Of a DNA stretch of 64,000 nt, positions 1 through 8,793 are shown piece by piece. Position numbers and translations under genes: made by a program. The stretch is taken from contig NZ_RBHX01000001.1 of assembly GCF_003626735.1 (NCBI RefSeq), positions 744,001 through 808,000 of the forward strand. Direction: 5' to 3'. The number at the start of each line of letters is the position of its first letter. Position 1 is the stretch's first letter. Origin of the DNA: Microbacterium sp. CGR2 (lineage in GTDB: Bacteria; Actinomycetota; Actinomycetes; Actinomycetales; Microbacteriaceae). The notes under the pieces were generated by a model. That model saw only the letters and a list, made by a program, of their open reading frames with translations. It ran no database searches and was not told where the DNA came from.

Positions 1-137
1 CATTCCTTCACACGATCTCGTCGAAGCACGCTCTCATCCTAGGAACCGCAGCACTGCGACATACCTGACGAAAGTAAGGCGCACACCTGCCTTCGGTGGG
101 ATGCTCCGACCAACGGGCGGCCCGTACCGTCACAGGA
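1..137. other. Intergenic sequence at left edge, no gene seen
   Basis: No convincing coding frame, repeat or RNA is visible here. It precedes the DedA gene and should carry its promoter, but no clear -10/-35 pair could be picked out. Confidence 0.4.
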
Positions 138-788
138 ATGGACCTGATCGGACTGCTCACCACTATCGTGACCGACCTCGCGGCATCACCGTGGATCTAC
201 CTCGTGGTGTTCGCCGTGTGCGTGATCGATGGGTTCTTCCCCCCGGTGCCCAGCGAGACCGTCGTCGTGGGAGCGGCGACCATCTCCGTGGCCACCAGCG
301 AGCCTCACCTGCTCCTCCTCATCGGTGCCGCAGCGGCTGGAGCGATCGCCGGGGACAACATCGCCTACCAGCTCGGGAGGGCGCTCGGAACAGAACGCTT
401 CACATGGATGCGCACGAATCGCGTCGTGTCGGTGGTCACGTGGGCCCGAAGAGGCCTCGATCAGCGCGGAGCCGTCCTCATCTTCGCCGCCCGCTACATC
501 CCGGTCGGCCGCATCGCCGTCAACATGACAGCCGGAGCGACCGCCTATCCGATCCGGCGATTCCTGCCGCTCTCTGTGGCGGCGGGCATCACATGGGCCG
601 CCTACTCAGCGATCTTCGGCATCTTCACCGGGCAATGGCTGCACGACCAGCCACTCCTAGCCATCGCGATAGCCATCGTTTTCGCGTTGCTTGTCGGCGC
701 TGTCATCGACATCGTCATCCGCCGCTTCATCGGCCGCGGCGCGGTGACTTCAGAGCAGCATGAGATCTCCGGTGCACGTCTGCCCTGA
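138..788 (+). CDS. DedA family membrane protein
   Basis: A 216-residue integral membrane protein of the DedA/SNARE-associated (PF09335) family. The family is linked to membrane homeostasis and lipid or undecaprenyl-phosphate translocation; the substrate here is unknown. Family marks are the early FFPPVPSE segment, the GDNIAYQLGR stretch and the RYIPVGR...AG motif carrying the conserved arginines, followed by C-terminal hydrophobic helices. The ATG at 138 is preferred over an in-frame GTG at 96 because the extra residues are polar and family members begin just before the first helix. The AGGA lies directly against the ATG, so ribosome binding is weak whichever start is used. It stands alone and converges on the MerR gene. 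Confidence 0.85.
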   Translation: MDLIGLLTTIVTDLAASPWIYLVVFAVCVIDGFFPPVPSETVVVGAATISVATSEPHLLLLIGAAAAGAIAGDNIAYQLGRALGTERFTWMRTNRVVSVVTWARRGLDQRGAVLIFAARYIPVGRIAVNMTAGATAYPIRRFLPLSVAAGITWAAYSAIFGIFTGQWLHDQPLLAIAIAIVFALLVGAVIDIVIRRFIGRGAVTSEQHEISGARLP

Positions 789-798
789 GACGCATGGT

Positions 799-1209
799 CT
801 ATCTTCGAGCCCGGCCAGGCTCGTGAGGTGACCACGCGGGCGAACGAAGCGCCGGGCAGTGCTCAGGCGTGGGGTGATGCGCGATGTGGATCATGCTGTC
901 GAGCGCATCACGAGCGGCGGCGAGTTCTTCCATCGCCCTGCTGATCCGGAGCCGCTCGGATTCGAGCAGCTCGAAGATCTCCGGCGATGCGGTCGCGGTA
1001 TCGACGCACGGCAGGATCTGCAGGATCGTGCGGCTCGGCAACCCGGCGGTGAAGAACTGCTGGATCAGGCGCACGCGTTCCACAGCGGAGGCCGGATAGG
1101 TGCGCTGACCGGAGTCGCTGCGCTCGGACGTCAGCAGTCCCTGCTCTTCGTAGTAGCGGAGTGCTCTCGCGCTCACCCCGGCCTCTCGGGCCACATCGCC
1201 GATGCGCAT
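799..1209 (-). CDS. MerR family transcriptional regulator
   Basis: A 136-residue MerR-type regulator. The N-terminal winged helix-turn-helix reads MRIGDVAREAGVSARALRYY, and a dimerisation helix rich in Glu, Arg and Leu follows at about residues 80-110. No conserved cysteine pair typical of metal sensors is seen, so the inducer is probably organic or unknown. It diverges from the short-chain dehydrogenase at 1345. The shared intergenic region holds a perfect inverted repeat placed as a MerR operator, so it probably controls that gene and itself. Confidence 0.88.
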   Translation of the reverse strand: MRIGDVAREAGVSARALRYYEEQGLLTSERSDSGQRTYPASAVERVRLIQQFFTAGLPSRTILQILPCVDTATASPEIFELLESERLRISRAMEELAAARDALDSMIHIAHHPTPEHCPALRSPAWSPHEPGRARR

Positions 1210-1254
1210 CCGTTCCCCTCCTCTGTCCGGTCACGACGTACACGCGGACTTGCC

Positions 1255-1286
1255 CTTGACGTCAACGTCAAGGTTTAGCGTAAGCG
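1255..1286 (+). promoter_or_regulatory. MerR-type operator/promoter
   Basis: A perfect inverted repeat CTTGACGT-CA-ACGTCAAG occupies 1255-1272. A -35-like TTGACG (1256-1261) is followed after 19 bp by TAAGCG (1281-1286). A 19-bp spacer with a palindrome inside it is the classic arrangement by which MerR proteins untwist a promoter. It faces the dehydrogenase gene at 1345. Confidence 0.7.
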
Positions 1287-1344
1287 ATACCGGCGGCACA
1301 CAGGTCGTCGGATGCCGAATCGCTCGAATGGAACACGAACCCGC

Positions 1345-2064
1345 ATGCACATCACCGACCAGATCGCCCTCGTCACGGGAGCCAACCGCGGCATCGGCCG
1401 CCAGTTCGTCCTCGAACTCCTCGACCGCGGCGCGGCCAAGGTCTACGCGACCGCTCGGCGCCCCGAAACGCTCGATTTCAACGACGCCAGAGTGGTGCCG
1501 CTGCGCCTCGACCTGCTCGATCATGAGTCGGTCGTCGCTGCGGCTCGAGCAGCGCAGGACGTGACCATCGTCGTCAACAACGCCGGAATCTCCACCGGTG
1601 CCGAGCTCGTGACCGGCGATCTCCGCGACATCCGCCGAGAGATGGAAACGCACTTCTGGGGAACTCTGGATGTGATCCGCGAGTTCGCTCCCGTTCTCGG
1701 CGCACACGGCGGCGGGGCGATCGTGAACATCCTCTCCGCGCTGTCCTGGTTCGCAGCGCCCGGAACCGGGTCCTACGCCGCTGCCAAGGCAGCCGAATGG
1801 AACATGACCAACGGCGTGCGACTCGAGCTGGCTGCGCAGGGAACGCTCGTCCAGGGAGTCCTGCTCGGCGCCGCGGAGACCGACATCGCCGCCGGGTACG
1901 ACGGGCCGAAGATCGATCCGCGCGACGTGCCGCGCACCTCGCTCGATGGTCTCGAGGCCGGCTCGATCGAGATCATCGTCGACGGCTGGACGGCCATGGT
2001 GAAAGCCTCCCTGGCTAGTGACCCTGCCCCGTTCTATGAAGAGATGGTGCGGCTACTCGCCTGA
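1345..2064 (+). CDS. Short-chain dehydrogenase/reductase (SDR)
   Basis: A 239-residue classical SDR. The Rossmann glycine motif TGANRGIG lies near residues 11-18, the NNAGIS motif marks strand beta-4, and the catalytic Tyr-x3-Lys appears as SYAAAKAA. It should oxidise or reduce a small alcohol or carbonyl using NAD(P)(H); the substrate is unknown. The ATG at 1345 is chosen over 1312 because it sits just before the first beta strand, as in the family. The divergent MerR gene and the operator at 1255-1272 suggest induction by the MerR ligand. Confidence 0.88.
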   Translation: MHITDQIALVTGANRGIGRQFVLELLDRGAAKVYATARRPETLDFNDARVVPLRLDLLDHESVVAAARAAQDVTIVVNNAGISTGAELVTGDLRDIRREMETHFWGTLDVIREFAPVLGAHGGGAIVNILSALSWFAAPGTGSYAAAKAAEWNMTNGVRLELAAQGTLVQGVLLGAAETDIAAGYDGPKIDPRDVPRTSLDGLEAGSIEIIVDGWTAMVKASLASDPAPFYEEMVRLLA

Positions 2065-2250
2065 GCGGCCGGGCCGGCGTGCTCAGGCGCGCCGGCCTGG
2101 GTCGGTCGGACCAATCGCCATGCCGAGCCCGGGCCTATCGACCAATCGATCCTCGACGTCGAGGCGCAAGCGGATGGCGAGGGGCCGCGTCTCGCTCTGA
2201 ATACCGGGAGCCTACGCCAACCTTCCACTCGACGAAGCACCACACCTGGG
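2065..2250. other. Possible lost 5' part of the next gene
   Basis: The reading frame of the following gene stays open back to the dehydrogenase stop codon but contains no ATG, GTG or TTG preceded by a ribosome binding site. The conceptual translation does not look like a signal peptide. This fits the loss of the original 5' end by deletion. Confidence 0.35.
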
Positions 2251-3120
2251 ATGGATGTTTCCCCGACGCTCAGCCTCGAGCCGACCTACCTGACCCGTGA
2301 GCGCGAAAGCGAGTCCGACCTCGCAGTCTGGGAGACGGAATCGCCCGCGGTCGCCGCCTACATCCAGCCGGTGGCCGCGGGCGCCCGCATCTACACCGTA
2401 TTGGCCGACCAGTCCGCACCGACACGATACGACTACGAGTTGGACGTCCCAGAGGGTACGACCTTGCGCGAAAACGCACTCGGCTTCATGATCTTGGACC
2501 CAAACGGCAACAGCCTAGGTCAACTGCACTCGCCATGGGCTAGAGACTCCTCCGGAAGAGAGCTCCGCACGGGGTACGAGTGGGAGGACGGCACGCTCAC
2601 CCAAGTTGTCGATCTCTCCAGCCCCGGTATCGACTACCCGGTTTTGATGGATCCTGCGTGGTCTTACACTCACACGAAGAACATTACGAACCGCACACCG
2701 TCGGAGATCAGGAGCAAGCTTCTGAGTTGCTTCAACTGCTACTTTCCTGTCGAGGGGGCCCCCGACAAATTCCCGTCGTTCAAACTGTACCTCCCCCTTG
2801 TCGTAAGGCTTTTCGTCGCTTCTCCAGTCACGTGGGACTTCAGTTGCTACATGGACACGCATCATTACGAGACTCAGGGCAACCTGTCCTGGTTCGGGTA
2901 CCGATTCCTCGCCTCCTCCACGCACGTAGACGGCCAGGGATCGTCGATCGCGTTCGATTTCAATCCGCATTGGACCACCACGGACCCGACCATCCGCACT
3001 CAATTGGTTGTTTCTGCGTACATCGTGAATGATGACCCTGTTGGGCTGGGCCAGCCTGCGTACACCATCGCTGCCACTTCGACCTGGAACGGATTCGCTG
3101 CAAACCTTGACTTCAGTTGA
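2251..3120 (+). pseudogene. Hypothetical secreted-type protein, probably 5'-truncated
   Basis: The longest ATG-initiated frame encodes 289 residues with no signal peptide and no ribosome binding site. The centre, with a VPEG segment, a DPNG turn, HSPWARD and a YPVLMDP motif, resembles the middle and end of actinobacterial exported proteins of unknown function, in which a YPV(V/L)xDP segment follows a beta-rich pre-region behind a signal peptide. Four cysteines are present, two of them close together in CFNC. Base composition is clearly lower in GC than its neighbours, with many AT-ending codons, which suggests recent acquisition. It may instead be an intact intracellular protein from ATG 2251. 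Family assignment is tentative. Confidence 0.45.
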
Positions 3121-3127
3121 ATCGCCG

Positions 3128-3553
3128 ATGAGGCCCATGAAGCCCTCTCTCTGGCGCATATGGCTCTTGTCCGGCTCCGTCACGGTGGGAGTCATGGTGC
3201 TCGGTGGGGCGGTCGCCGGCCCTTTCGGCTTCGCGATCATGGCGATGGGAGCGCTGTTCCTCAGCGTGCCCCTCGCGATCGTTGCTGGCGGCACTTCCCT
3301 CTTGTCTAAGCGTGGAACGCGACGATCCGACCTCACCTCCCTCGTTGCTGGCTGGCTTGCTGCCCTGCTCGCAGGGGCAGGCATCGCTGCGGCAATCGCA
3401 GCCTTACCCGGGAACGCCACCTCCGATTTGACTCCGTTCCTGACATGGCTCTTACTCCTGCTCCCGTTCGCCCTGCTCGGCGCGGGGATCGCCATCAGCG
3501 CTTGCCTGCGGCGGTGGCGCCGTTTCACGAAAGGCACCCGCTCCGGCGCTTGA
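3128..3553 (+). CDS. Small hypothetical four-helix membrane protein
   Basis: A 141-residue protein with about four predicted transmembrane segments (roughly residues 10-30, 35-60, 72-95 and 105-128) and a basic C-terminal tail. No family is recognised. The ATG at 3128 starts just after the stop of the preceding gene; an upstream in-frame start at 3029 would overlap that gene by about 90 bp and is less likely. The tight spacing suggests cotranscription with the truncated secreted-type gene, perhaps as a partner or immunity-like membrane protein, but nothing in the sequence proves that. Confidence 0.6.
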   Translation: MRPMKPSLWRIWLLSGSVTVGVMVLGGAVAGPFGFAIMAMGALFLSVPLAIVAGGTSLLSKRGTRRSDLTSLVAGWLAALLAGAGIAAAIAALPGNATSDLTPFLTWLLLLLPFALLGAGIAISACLRRWRRFTKGTRSGA

Positions 3554-3568
3554 CTACCGCAGGTTGCG

Positions 3569-4492
3569 TTACGTGCGCGCTTCCTCGGCGAGCTGGTCAT
3601 CAAGGTCGGCCAAATCGCCGCGAGTCCGCTCCATCAGCCTCGGAGTGAAGCGAATGATCTGCATTGACAGAACAGCGTCAGCTTCGACCGAACCGAGTCC
3701 GAACGCATCCTGCACCGCCTCCCGAGTCGCATCCCGATCACCGTTCACCTCCGCACAGACGGCGAGCAGCTCATCGGCCCGATCGAACACCGCGACATAT
3801 GCGGCGAGGATCGAGCGGCGCATGCGCAGCTCCCTGGCGGCAGCGGTCTCCGTCGCGACATCGAGCAGCGCGGCGGCGACGGCATCCGGATGCGTCAGCG
3901 TCACGTAGTGACCACCGGGCACCTCGATCGGCTCGACTCCCAGCCGGTCCCGGATCTGTCGGCGCATGAACGGCGCGGGGAAGAACCGGTCATCGGCCGC
4001 CAGGATCGCGCGCGTCATGACTTTCGGATGCTGCGCCCCCGGCCACGGCTCAGACAGCCACTCTCCCTGCTGGTCTCGCTCTCGTGCGCGGGCTTCGTCG
4101 ACCAACGGCGCCGGCACTCCCTCGAAGAAGGCCACCGCAGGATCGCTGTCGATCTCCTCCTGGTCGTGCCCGGTGGCGGTCCACCACTCACCGAAGGACT
4201 CCCCCGGCAGCGGGATCATGGCGGCGAGATAGACGAGTCCCGCGGCGTCGACCGCCTCGCACACGAGCGGCGCCGTGAACCCGCCGAGCGAGTGACCGAC
4301 GACGATGACATGCCCGCGCTCTCCGACGGCATCCGCCACCACACGCACATAGTCGTCGAGTCCCGCCGCCGGATCCTCGATCGGCAGGTCGACGGCCACC
4401 ACCTCGTGATCGGCAGCCTCCAGCAGCGGAGTGACCCGATGCCAGTCCCAGGCCGTCGAGCCGCCACCGTGTATCAACGCGAACGTCGCCAT
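3569..4492 (-). CDS. Alpha/beta hydrolase fused to a GyrA-like C-terminal domain
   Basis: A 307-residue protein. Residues 1-215 form an alpha/beta hydrolase: the N-terminal FALIHGGGS oxyanion strand, nucleophile elbow GHSLGG near residue 68, and a late GGHYVTLTHPD histidine. The remaining ~85 residues are not needed for that fold. They match, in pattern and spacing, the helical coiled-coil/C-gate region of DNA gyrase A, with an ILxxxxxAxxxxD helix, an AREAVQDAFGL segment, then AVLSMQIIRFT followed by a charged coiled coil. The catalytic tyrosine and DNA-binding parts of gyrase are absent. The segment may mediate dimerisation. The substrate is unknown. The gene converges on the small membrane protein and diverges from the ROK operon. 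Confidence 0.8.
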   Translation of the reverse strand: MATFALIHGGGSTAWDWHRVTPLLEAADHEVVAVDLPIEDPAAGLDDYVRVVADAVGERGHVIVVGHSLGGFTAPLVCEAVDAAGLVYLAAMIPLPGESFGEWWTATGHDQEEIDSDPAVAFFEGVPAPLVDEARARERDQQGEWLSEPWPGAQHPKVMTRAILAADDRFFPAPFMRRQIRDRLGVEPIEVPGGHYVTLTHPDAVAAALLDVATETAAARELRMRRSILAAYVAVFDRADELLAVCAEVNGDRDATREAVQDAFGLGSVEADAVLSMQIIRFTPRLMERTRGDLADLDDQLAEEART

Positions 4493-4576
4493 CCGATCCT
4501 CCGTCTGTTGCGCCTACGACAGCATGGCCTACACGTAAACGCAAGAGAGCTGCGCGCGTTCTCGCGAACAGAGAGC

Positions 4577-4605
4577 TTTGCAAACATGTGGGAACGATGT
4601 CACAC
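4577..4605. promoter_or_regulatory. Candidate LacI-type operator region upstream of the ROK operon
   Basis: A perfect TTTGCAAA palindrome (4577-4584) is followed by ATGTGGGAACGAT (4586-4598) inside a TGTG...CACA frame. The second element resembles the palindrome at 13475-13494 before the Gfo/Idh pair. Central AACG steps are typical of LacI-family operators. No regulator gene of that type lies in the window. Confidence 0.4.
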
Positions 4606-4656
4606 TGTCTGTGAACGGTGGACGCACACCGCGGACACGGCAGGCCGGAGGAACGA

Positions 4657-5619
4657 ATGGCAACGCAACGGAGCGTGCTGGCGCTCGACATCGGGGGCAC
4701 GAAACTCGCCGTCGCCGTCGTGACACCGGACGGCCGCACACATGCTTTCCTGTCGGAGCCGACAGAGAAGCACCGCGGGCCCGAGGCGATCATCGCGCAC
4801 CTGTTCGACATGGGACACCGCAGCATCGCCACGGCCGGCCTCGGCGCTCCGTCCTCGGTGGGCATCAGCTGCGGCGGGCCGCTGGACGCTGGCGCCGGAG
4901 TTCTGACGCATCCGCTGCATCTTCCCGGATGGATCGACATCCCCATCGTGGCCATGGCGGCGGCCGAGTTCGGCGTCCCCGCCGTGGTGGAGAACGACGC
5001 CACCGCAGCGGTGCTCGCCGAGCACCGCTTCGGGGCTGCGCGCGACGCGGAGATCGCGCTCTACCTGACCCTCTCCACGGGCGTCGGCGGCGGCTCCATC
5101 ATCGACGGACAGCTCCATCGCGGCGCCGCGGGCAACGGAGGCGAGTTCGGCCACATCACCGTGCGCCCCGGCGGTCGGGACTGCCTGTGCGGGCGACGCG
5201 GATGCCTGGAGGCGTATGCCTCCGGCACGTCGATCGCCGCACGCGCGAACGAGCTGCTGTCGACCACAGACCGACCTTCCGCCCTGCGCGACCTCTCCGT
5301 CGTCCGCGCGGAAGACGTCTCCGCCGCGGCCCTCGCCGGCGACGCGCTCGCCACCGAGCTGTGGCAGGAGACCACCGACGTGCTGGGCCAGGCGGTGACC
5401 GACCTGGTCAACCTCTTCGAACCGCACGTCGTCGTGCTGGGCGGCGGCGTCACCCGCTCCGGGTCCCAGCTCCTCGATCCCGTGCGCGCCATCGTGCACA
5501 CCACCGCCATGCCCCCTGCCGCGCGTGCCACCGTGACGCTCGCCGGCCTCGGTGACGAGGTCTGCGTCGTCGGCGCCGGTGCGCTCGCCCTCGACCTCCT
5601 GGAGGAATCCTTTGTCTGA
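4657..5619 (+). CDS. ROK family sugar kinase (or ROK regulator lacking HTH)
   Basis: A 320-residue ROK protein. The ATP-binding phosphate-1 loop LALDIGGTKLA opens the protein, a VVENDATAA active-site segment carries the catalytic Asp, and a zinc site GHITV...CLCGRRGCLE gives the ROK consensus H and three Cys. No N-terminal helix-turn-helix is present, so it is probably a kinase for glucose, mannose, fructose or an amino sugar rather than a repressor. The ATG at 4657 has GGAGGA four bases upstream; the in-frame start at 4618 has none. It is the first gene of an operon with a SIS isomerase and GH38 mannosidase, consistent with phosphorylating sugars freed by the hydrolases. Confidence 0.88.
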   Translation: MATQRSVLALDIGGTKLAVAVVTPDGRTHAFLSEPTEKHRGPEAIIAHLFDMGHRSIATAGLGAPSSVGISCGGPLDAGAGVLTHPLHLPGWIDIPIVAMAAAEFGVPAVVENDATAAVLAEHRFGAARDAEIALYLTLSTGVGGGSIIDGQLHRGAAGNGGEFGHITVRPGGRDCLCGRRGCLEAYASGTSIAARANELLSTTDRPSALRDLSVVRAEDVSAAALAGDALATELWQETTDVLGQAVTDLVNLFEPHVVVLGGGVTRSGSQLLDPVRAIVHTTAMPPAARATVTLAGLGDEVCVVGAGALALDLLEESFV

Positions 5620-6190
5620 TTGGCTCGAGAACCAGCTCGACGCCCATATCCGCACCGCGACGGATGCTGCACAGTTGCTGCCCTCCGTGCGGGCGGTTGG
5701 AGCCGTGCTCATCGACGCGTTCGAGCGCGGCGGCACGCTGTACACGCTCGGCAACGGAGGAAGCGCCGCCGACGCCCAGCACTTCACCGGCGAGGTCATC
5801 GGACACTACCGTCGCGACCGACGCCCGCTGCCCGCGGTGACCCTGACGACGGACGCCACAGTGTCGACCTGCATCGCCAACGACTACGCCTTCGAGGACA
5901 TCTTCTCCCGTCAGGTCGAGGCCCTCGCCCGCCCGGGTGACGTCGTGGCAGCCTTCACCACCTCCGGCCGGTCGCAGAACATCATCGACGCGCTGTCCGC
6001 CGCTCGGGCGAACGGCGCCACCACACTGCTGTTCGGCGGGGGCGACGGCGGCCCGTCACTGGCGCTCGCCGACCATGTGCTGCTCGCACCGTCAGACCAG
6101 ACCCCGCGAATCCAGGAGTTGCACACCTTCCTCCTGCACGCGCTGTCCGAGATTCTGGACGCCTGGGCCGCGGGCGAGGAGCCGACGTGA
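5612..6190 (+). CDS. SIS domain phosphosugar isomerase (GmhA-like)
   Basis: A 192-residue single SIS-domain protein. The LGNGGSAADAQHF motif is diagnostic of the GmhA/DiaA branch (sedoheptulose-7-phosphate isomerase and relatives), and FTTSGRSQNI contains the second phosphosugar-binding Ser-rich loop. A TTG start at 5612 is chosen because GGAGGA lies five bases upstream and the start overlaps the ROK stop; an ATG 60 bp upstream would sit deep inside the ROK gene. True heptose synthesis is not expected in such an organism without other heptose genes, so it more likely isomerises a hexose or hexosamine phosphate made by the ROK kinase. Confidence 0.82.
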   Translation: MSDWLENQLDAHIRTATDAAQLLPSVRAVGAVLIDAFERGGTLYTLGNGGSAADAQHFTGEVIGHYRRDRRPLPAVTLTTDATVSTCIANDYAFEDIFSRQVEALARPGDVVAAFTTSGRSQNIIDALSAARANGATTLLFGGGDGGPSLALADHVLLAPSDQTPRIQELHTFLLHALSEILDAWAAGEEPT

Positions 6191-8793
6191 GTACTGCCGA
6201 GAGCACACCCGACCCGAGTGCACCGATCGCCAACGCCCCGTCGGGGGCGCAGCCGGAAGGCCTTCCCCGCGGCGTGCGGCCGGCCGCGACCCCCGACCGC
6301 ACCCTCCACATGATCGGCAACGCGCACCTCGACCCGGTGTGGCTGTGGCCGTGGCAGGAGGGATACCAGGAGGCCAGGGCGACGTTCGCGAGCGCTCTCG
6401 ACCGGATGGACGAGTACCCCGACTTCGTGTTCACGTGCGATCAGATCGTGCTGCTGTCGTGGGTCGAGGAGCAGGATCCCGTCATGTTCAGCCGCATCGC
6501 CGAACGTGTCGCCGAGGGCCGCTGGGTCAACGTCGGCGGTTGGTGGGTCGAGCCCGACTGCAACATGCCGATGGGCGAATCGTTCGCCCGCCAGGGCCTC
6601 TACGGCCAGCGATTCCTCCAGTCCCGCTTCGGGCGGATCGCCACGGTCGGCATGAACGTCGATCCGTTCGGGCACAGCGTCGGCATCCCCCAGATCCTCC
6701 GCGGGCACCGTATGGACTCGTACACCTTCCTGCGCCCCGGCCCGCACGAGGGCGACCTCGACGAGACGCTCTTCCATTGGGAGTCTCCTGATGGGTCGCG
6801 CGTGCTCGCCTACCGGATCCCGTTCGAGTACTGCAGTCCGCCCGGAGACGTCTCCGGACAGACGGAGAAGTCCCTCGGCCAGCTCGACCGGTCACTGGGC
6901 TCGATGATGGTCTTCTACGGCGTCGGCAACCACGGCGGCGGACCGACGAAGGCGAACATCGACTCGATTCACCGCTACGACCGGATGGGCACCTTCGGGA
7001 GGATGACGATGTCGTCACCGCGCACGTACTTCGACGAGATGCTCACCCGCGGCGAGGGTTTCCTCGACGCGCTTCCCATCCGTCGTGACGACCTGCAGCA
7101 CCACGCACCCGGGTGCTATTCGGCACACTCGGGCATCAAGGCCTGGCAGCGCAAGGCACAGCACGCGGTGCTCTCCGCCGAGCGCTGGGCCGCGGTCGAG
7201 GTCGCTCTCGGCGCCGAGGATTCCCCGCGCGGCGACCTCGAGCGGGCGTGGAAGCAGATCCTGTTCAACCAGTTCCACGACATCCTGCCAGGGTCCGCGA
7301 TCGAGTCGTCCTACGACGACGCCCGCGACCAGCTCGGCGAGGCCATCGCCATCTCGAAGCGCATCATCACCCGCGCACACAACCGCATCGCGCGCCGGAT
7401 CGACATCCCCATGGATGCCGCCACGCAGCCGCTCGTCGTCTTCAACCCGCATCCGTGGGCGGTCTCGACCGACGTCGACTTCCAGTTCGGTGCCCAGCCG
7501 CACGGCGTCCGCGTGGTCGACGACCAGGGCGTCGAGGTCTTCTCGCAGGCGACGCAGTCGACCGCGACCACCGGGGACCGCAGCCGCGGCGCCGTCACGT
7601 TCCGTGCCGAACTGCCCGCATTCGGGTACGCGCTGTACCGCCTGTTGCCCGGCCCCGCCCTCCCTCGCGCCTCCTCCCTGTCGGTGTCCGAAGACGGCAC
7701 CGTCATCGAGAACGCGCACCTGCGCGTCGAACTCGACCCGCAGACCGGCGACGTGATCTCGCTGCGCGATAAGACCACCGGCGTCGACCCGCTGGTCGGC
7801 ACGCAGGGGCAGCCGCGAACGGCGGTATGCGACGACCCGACCGACACCTGGGGTCACCGGGTCATCTCCTACGCGTGGCCAGGAGCGGCGATGACACTCG
7901 ACCGCATCGTGGTGCGCGAGACCGGACCGCTGCGCTCACGCGTGCGAGTCGAGCGTTCCTGGGGCGCGAGCACTCTGGTCGAGGAGTACCTGCTGGGGCA
8001 CGACTCCCGGGAACTCCGCGTCGACGTCACGCTCGATTGGCGCGAGAAGGCGCACCTGCTCAAGCTGCGGTTTCCCGTCGGCCTCGACGACCCGTCCGCC
8101 ACGTACGAGGTGCCCTACGGCACGATCGAGCGTCCGGTCGACGGCGCGGAAGAGCCGGCGCAGTCCTGGGTCGATCTCACCGGCACGGTCGGCGGCACGT
8201 CCGCCGGACTGACGGTCGTCGCCACCACGAAGCACGGGTGGGACGTCTCTCCTCGTGGCACCGCCGGGATGGAGACGGCGAGCATCGGCATCACCGCGGT
8301 GCGCAGTCCGGTGTACTCCTGGCACGACCCGCGGCTGCTCGACCCTGACGGGATCTACTCGTTCCAGGATCAGGGTGTCCAGAGGTTCAGCCTCGAGCTC
8401 ATCCCCCACGCGGGTGACTGGCGCAGCGCGCAACCCACTCGACGAGCAGCCGTGCTCGGCGCTCCCGTTCGCGCGCAGCAGGAGTCGTTCCACCCCGGCG
8501 ATCTCGCACCCCGCTCGAGCTTCGCCGACGATGGCGCCGGTGCCGTGATGGTCACCGCGATCAAGGGCAGCGAGGATGTGCCGGCTGCGGGAGCCGCGGA
8601 CATCATCGTCCGTGCGGTCGAGACGACCGGGCGACCCGCGACGGCGCGCATCGCGTTGCCCTTGATCGACCGGACGATCGAGGGCGAGTTCCGGGCGCAT
8701 CAGGTCCGCACCTTCCGCATTCCGCTCGCGCCGGATGCCGAGATCGTCGAAGTCGATCTGCTCGAGTGGCCACTGGGCGAGCCGCCGGTGTGA
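6187..8793 (+). CDS. Alpha-mannosidase, glycoside hydrolase family 38
   Basis: An 868-residue GH38 enzyme hydrolysing alpha-mannosides. GNAHLDPVWLWPW near residue 43 holds the zinc-binding His and Asp, and NVDPFGHSVGIPQIL near residue 158 holds the catalytic nucleophile Asp. Further zinc-ligand candidates occur in FNQFHDILPGSA near residue 360, and the C-terminal half is beta-rich as in the family. There is no signal peptide, so it acts in the cytoplasm on imported oligosaccharides. The GTG start overlaps the SIS stop by four bases, implying translational coupling. Together with the ROK kinase and SIS protein it forms a mannoside or N-glycan-fragment catabolic operon. Confidence 0.92.
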   Translation: MSTAESTPDPSAPIANAPSGAQPEGLPRGVRPAATPDRTLHMIGNAHLDPVWLWPWQEGYQEARATFASALDRMDEYPDFVFTCDQIVLLSWVEEQDPVMFSRIAERVAEGRWVNVGGWWVEPDCNMPMGESFARQGLYGQRFLQSRFGRIATVGMNVDPFGHSVGIPQILRGHRMDSYTFLRPGPHEGDLDETLFHWESPDGSRVLAYRIPFEYCSPPGDVSGQTEKSLGQLDRSLGSMMVFYGVGNHGGGPTKANIDSIHRYDRMGTFGRMTMSSPRTYFDEMLTRGEGFLDALPIRRDDLQHHAPGCYSAHSGIKAWQRKAQHAVLSAERWAAVEVALGAEDSPRGDLERAWKQILFNQFHDILPGSAIESSYDDARDQLGEAIAISKRIITRAHNRIARRIDIPMDAATQPLVVFNPHPWAVSTDVDFQFGAQPHGVRVVDDQGVEVFSQATQSTATTGDRSRGAVTFRAELPAFGYALYRLLPGPALPRASSLSVSEDGTVIENAHLRVELDPQTGDVISLRDKTTGVDPLVGTQGQPRTAVCDDPTDTWGHRVISYAWPGAAMTLDRIVVRETGPLRSRVRVERSWGASTLVEEYLLGHDSRELRVDVTLDWREKAHLLKLRFPVGLDDPSATYEVPYGTIERPVDGAEEPAQSWVDLTGTVGGTSAGLTVVATTKHGWDVSPRGTAGMETASIGITAVRSPVYSWHDPRLLDPDGIYSFQDQGVQRFSLELIPHAGDWRSAQPTRRAAVLGAPVRAQQESFHPGDLAPRSSFADDGAGAVMVTAIKGSEDVPAAGAADIIVRAVETTGRPATARIALPLIDRTIEGEFRAHQVRTFRIPLAPDAEIVEVDLLEWPLGEPPV

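Noticed and set aside
1..3. A minus-strand start codon (CAT) at the left edge
   Set aside because: Its only purine-rich stretch abuts the ATG with no spacing, and there is no coding sequence in the window to support it.
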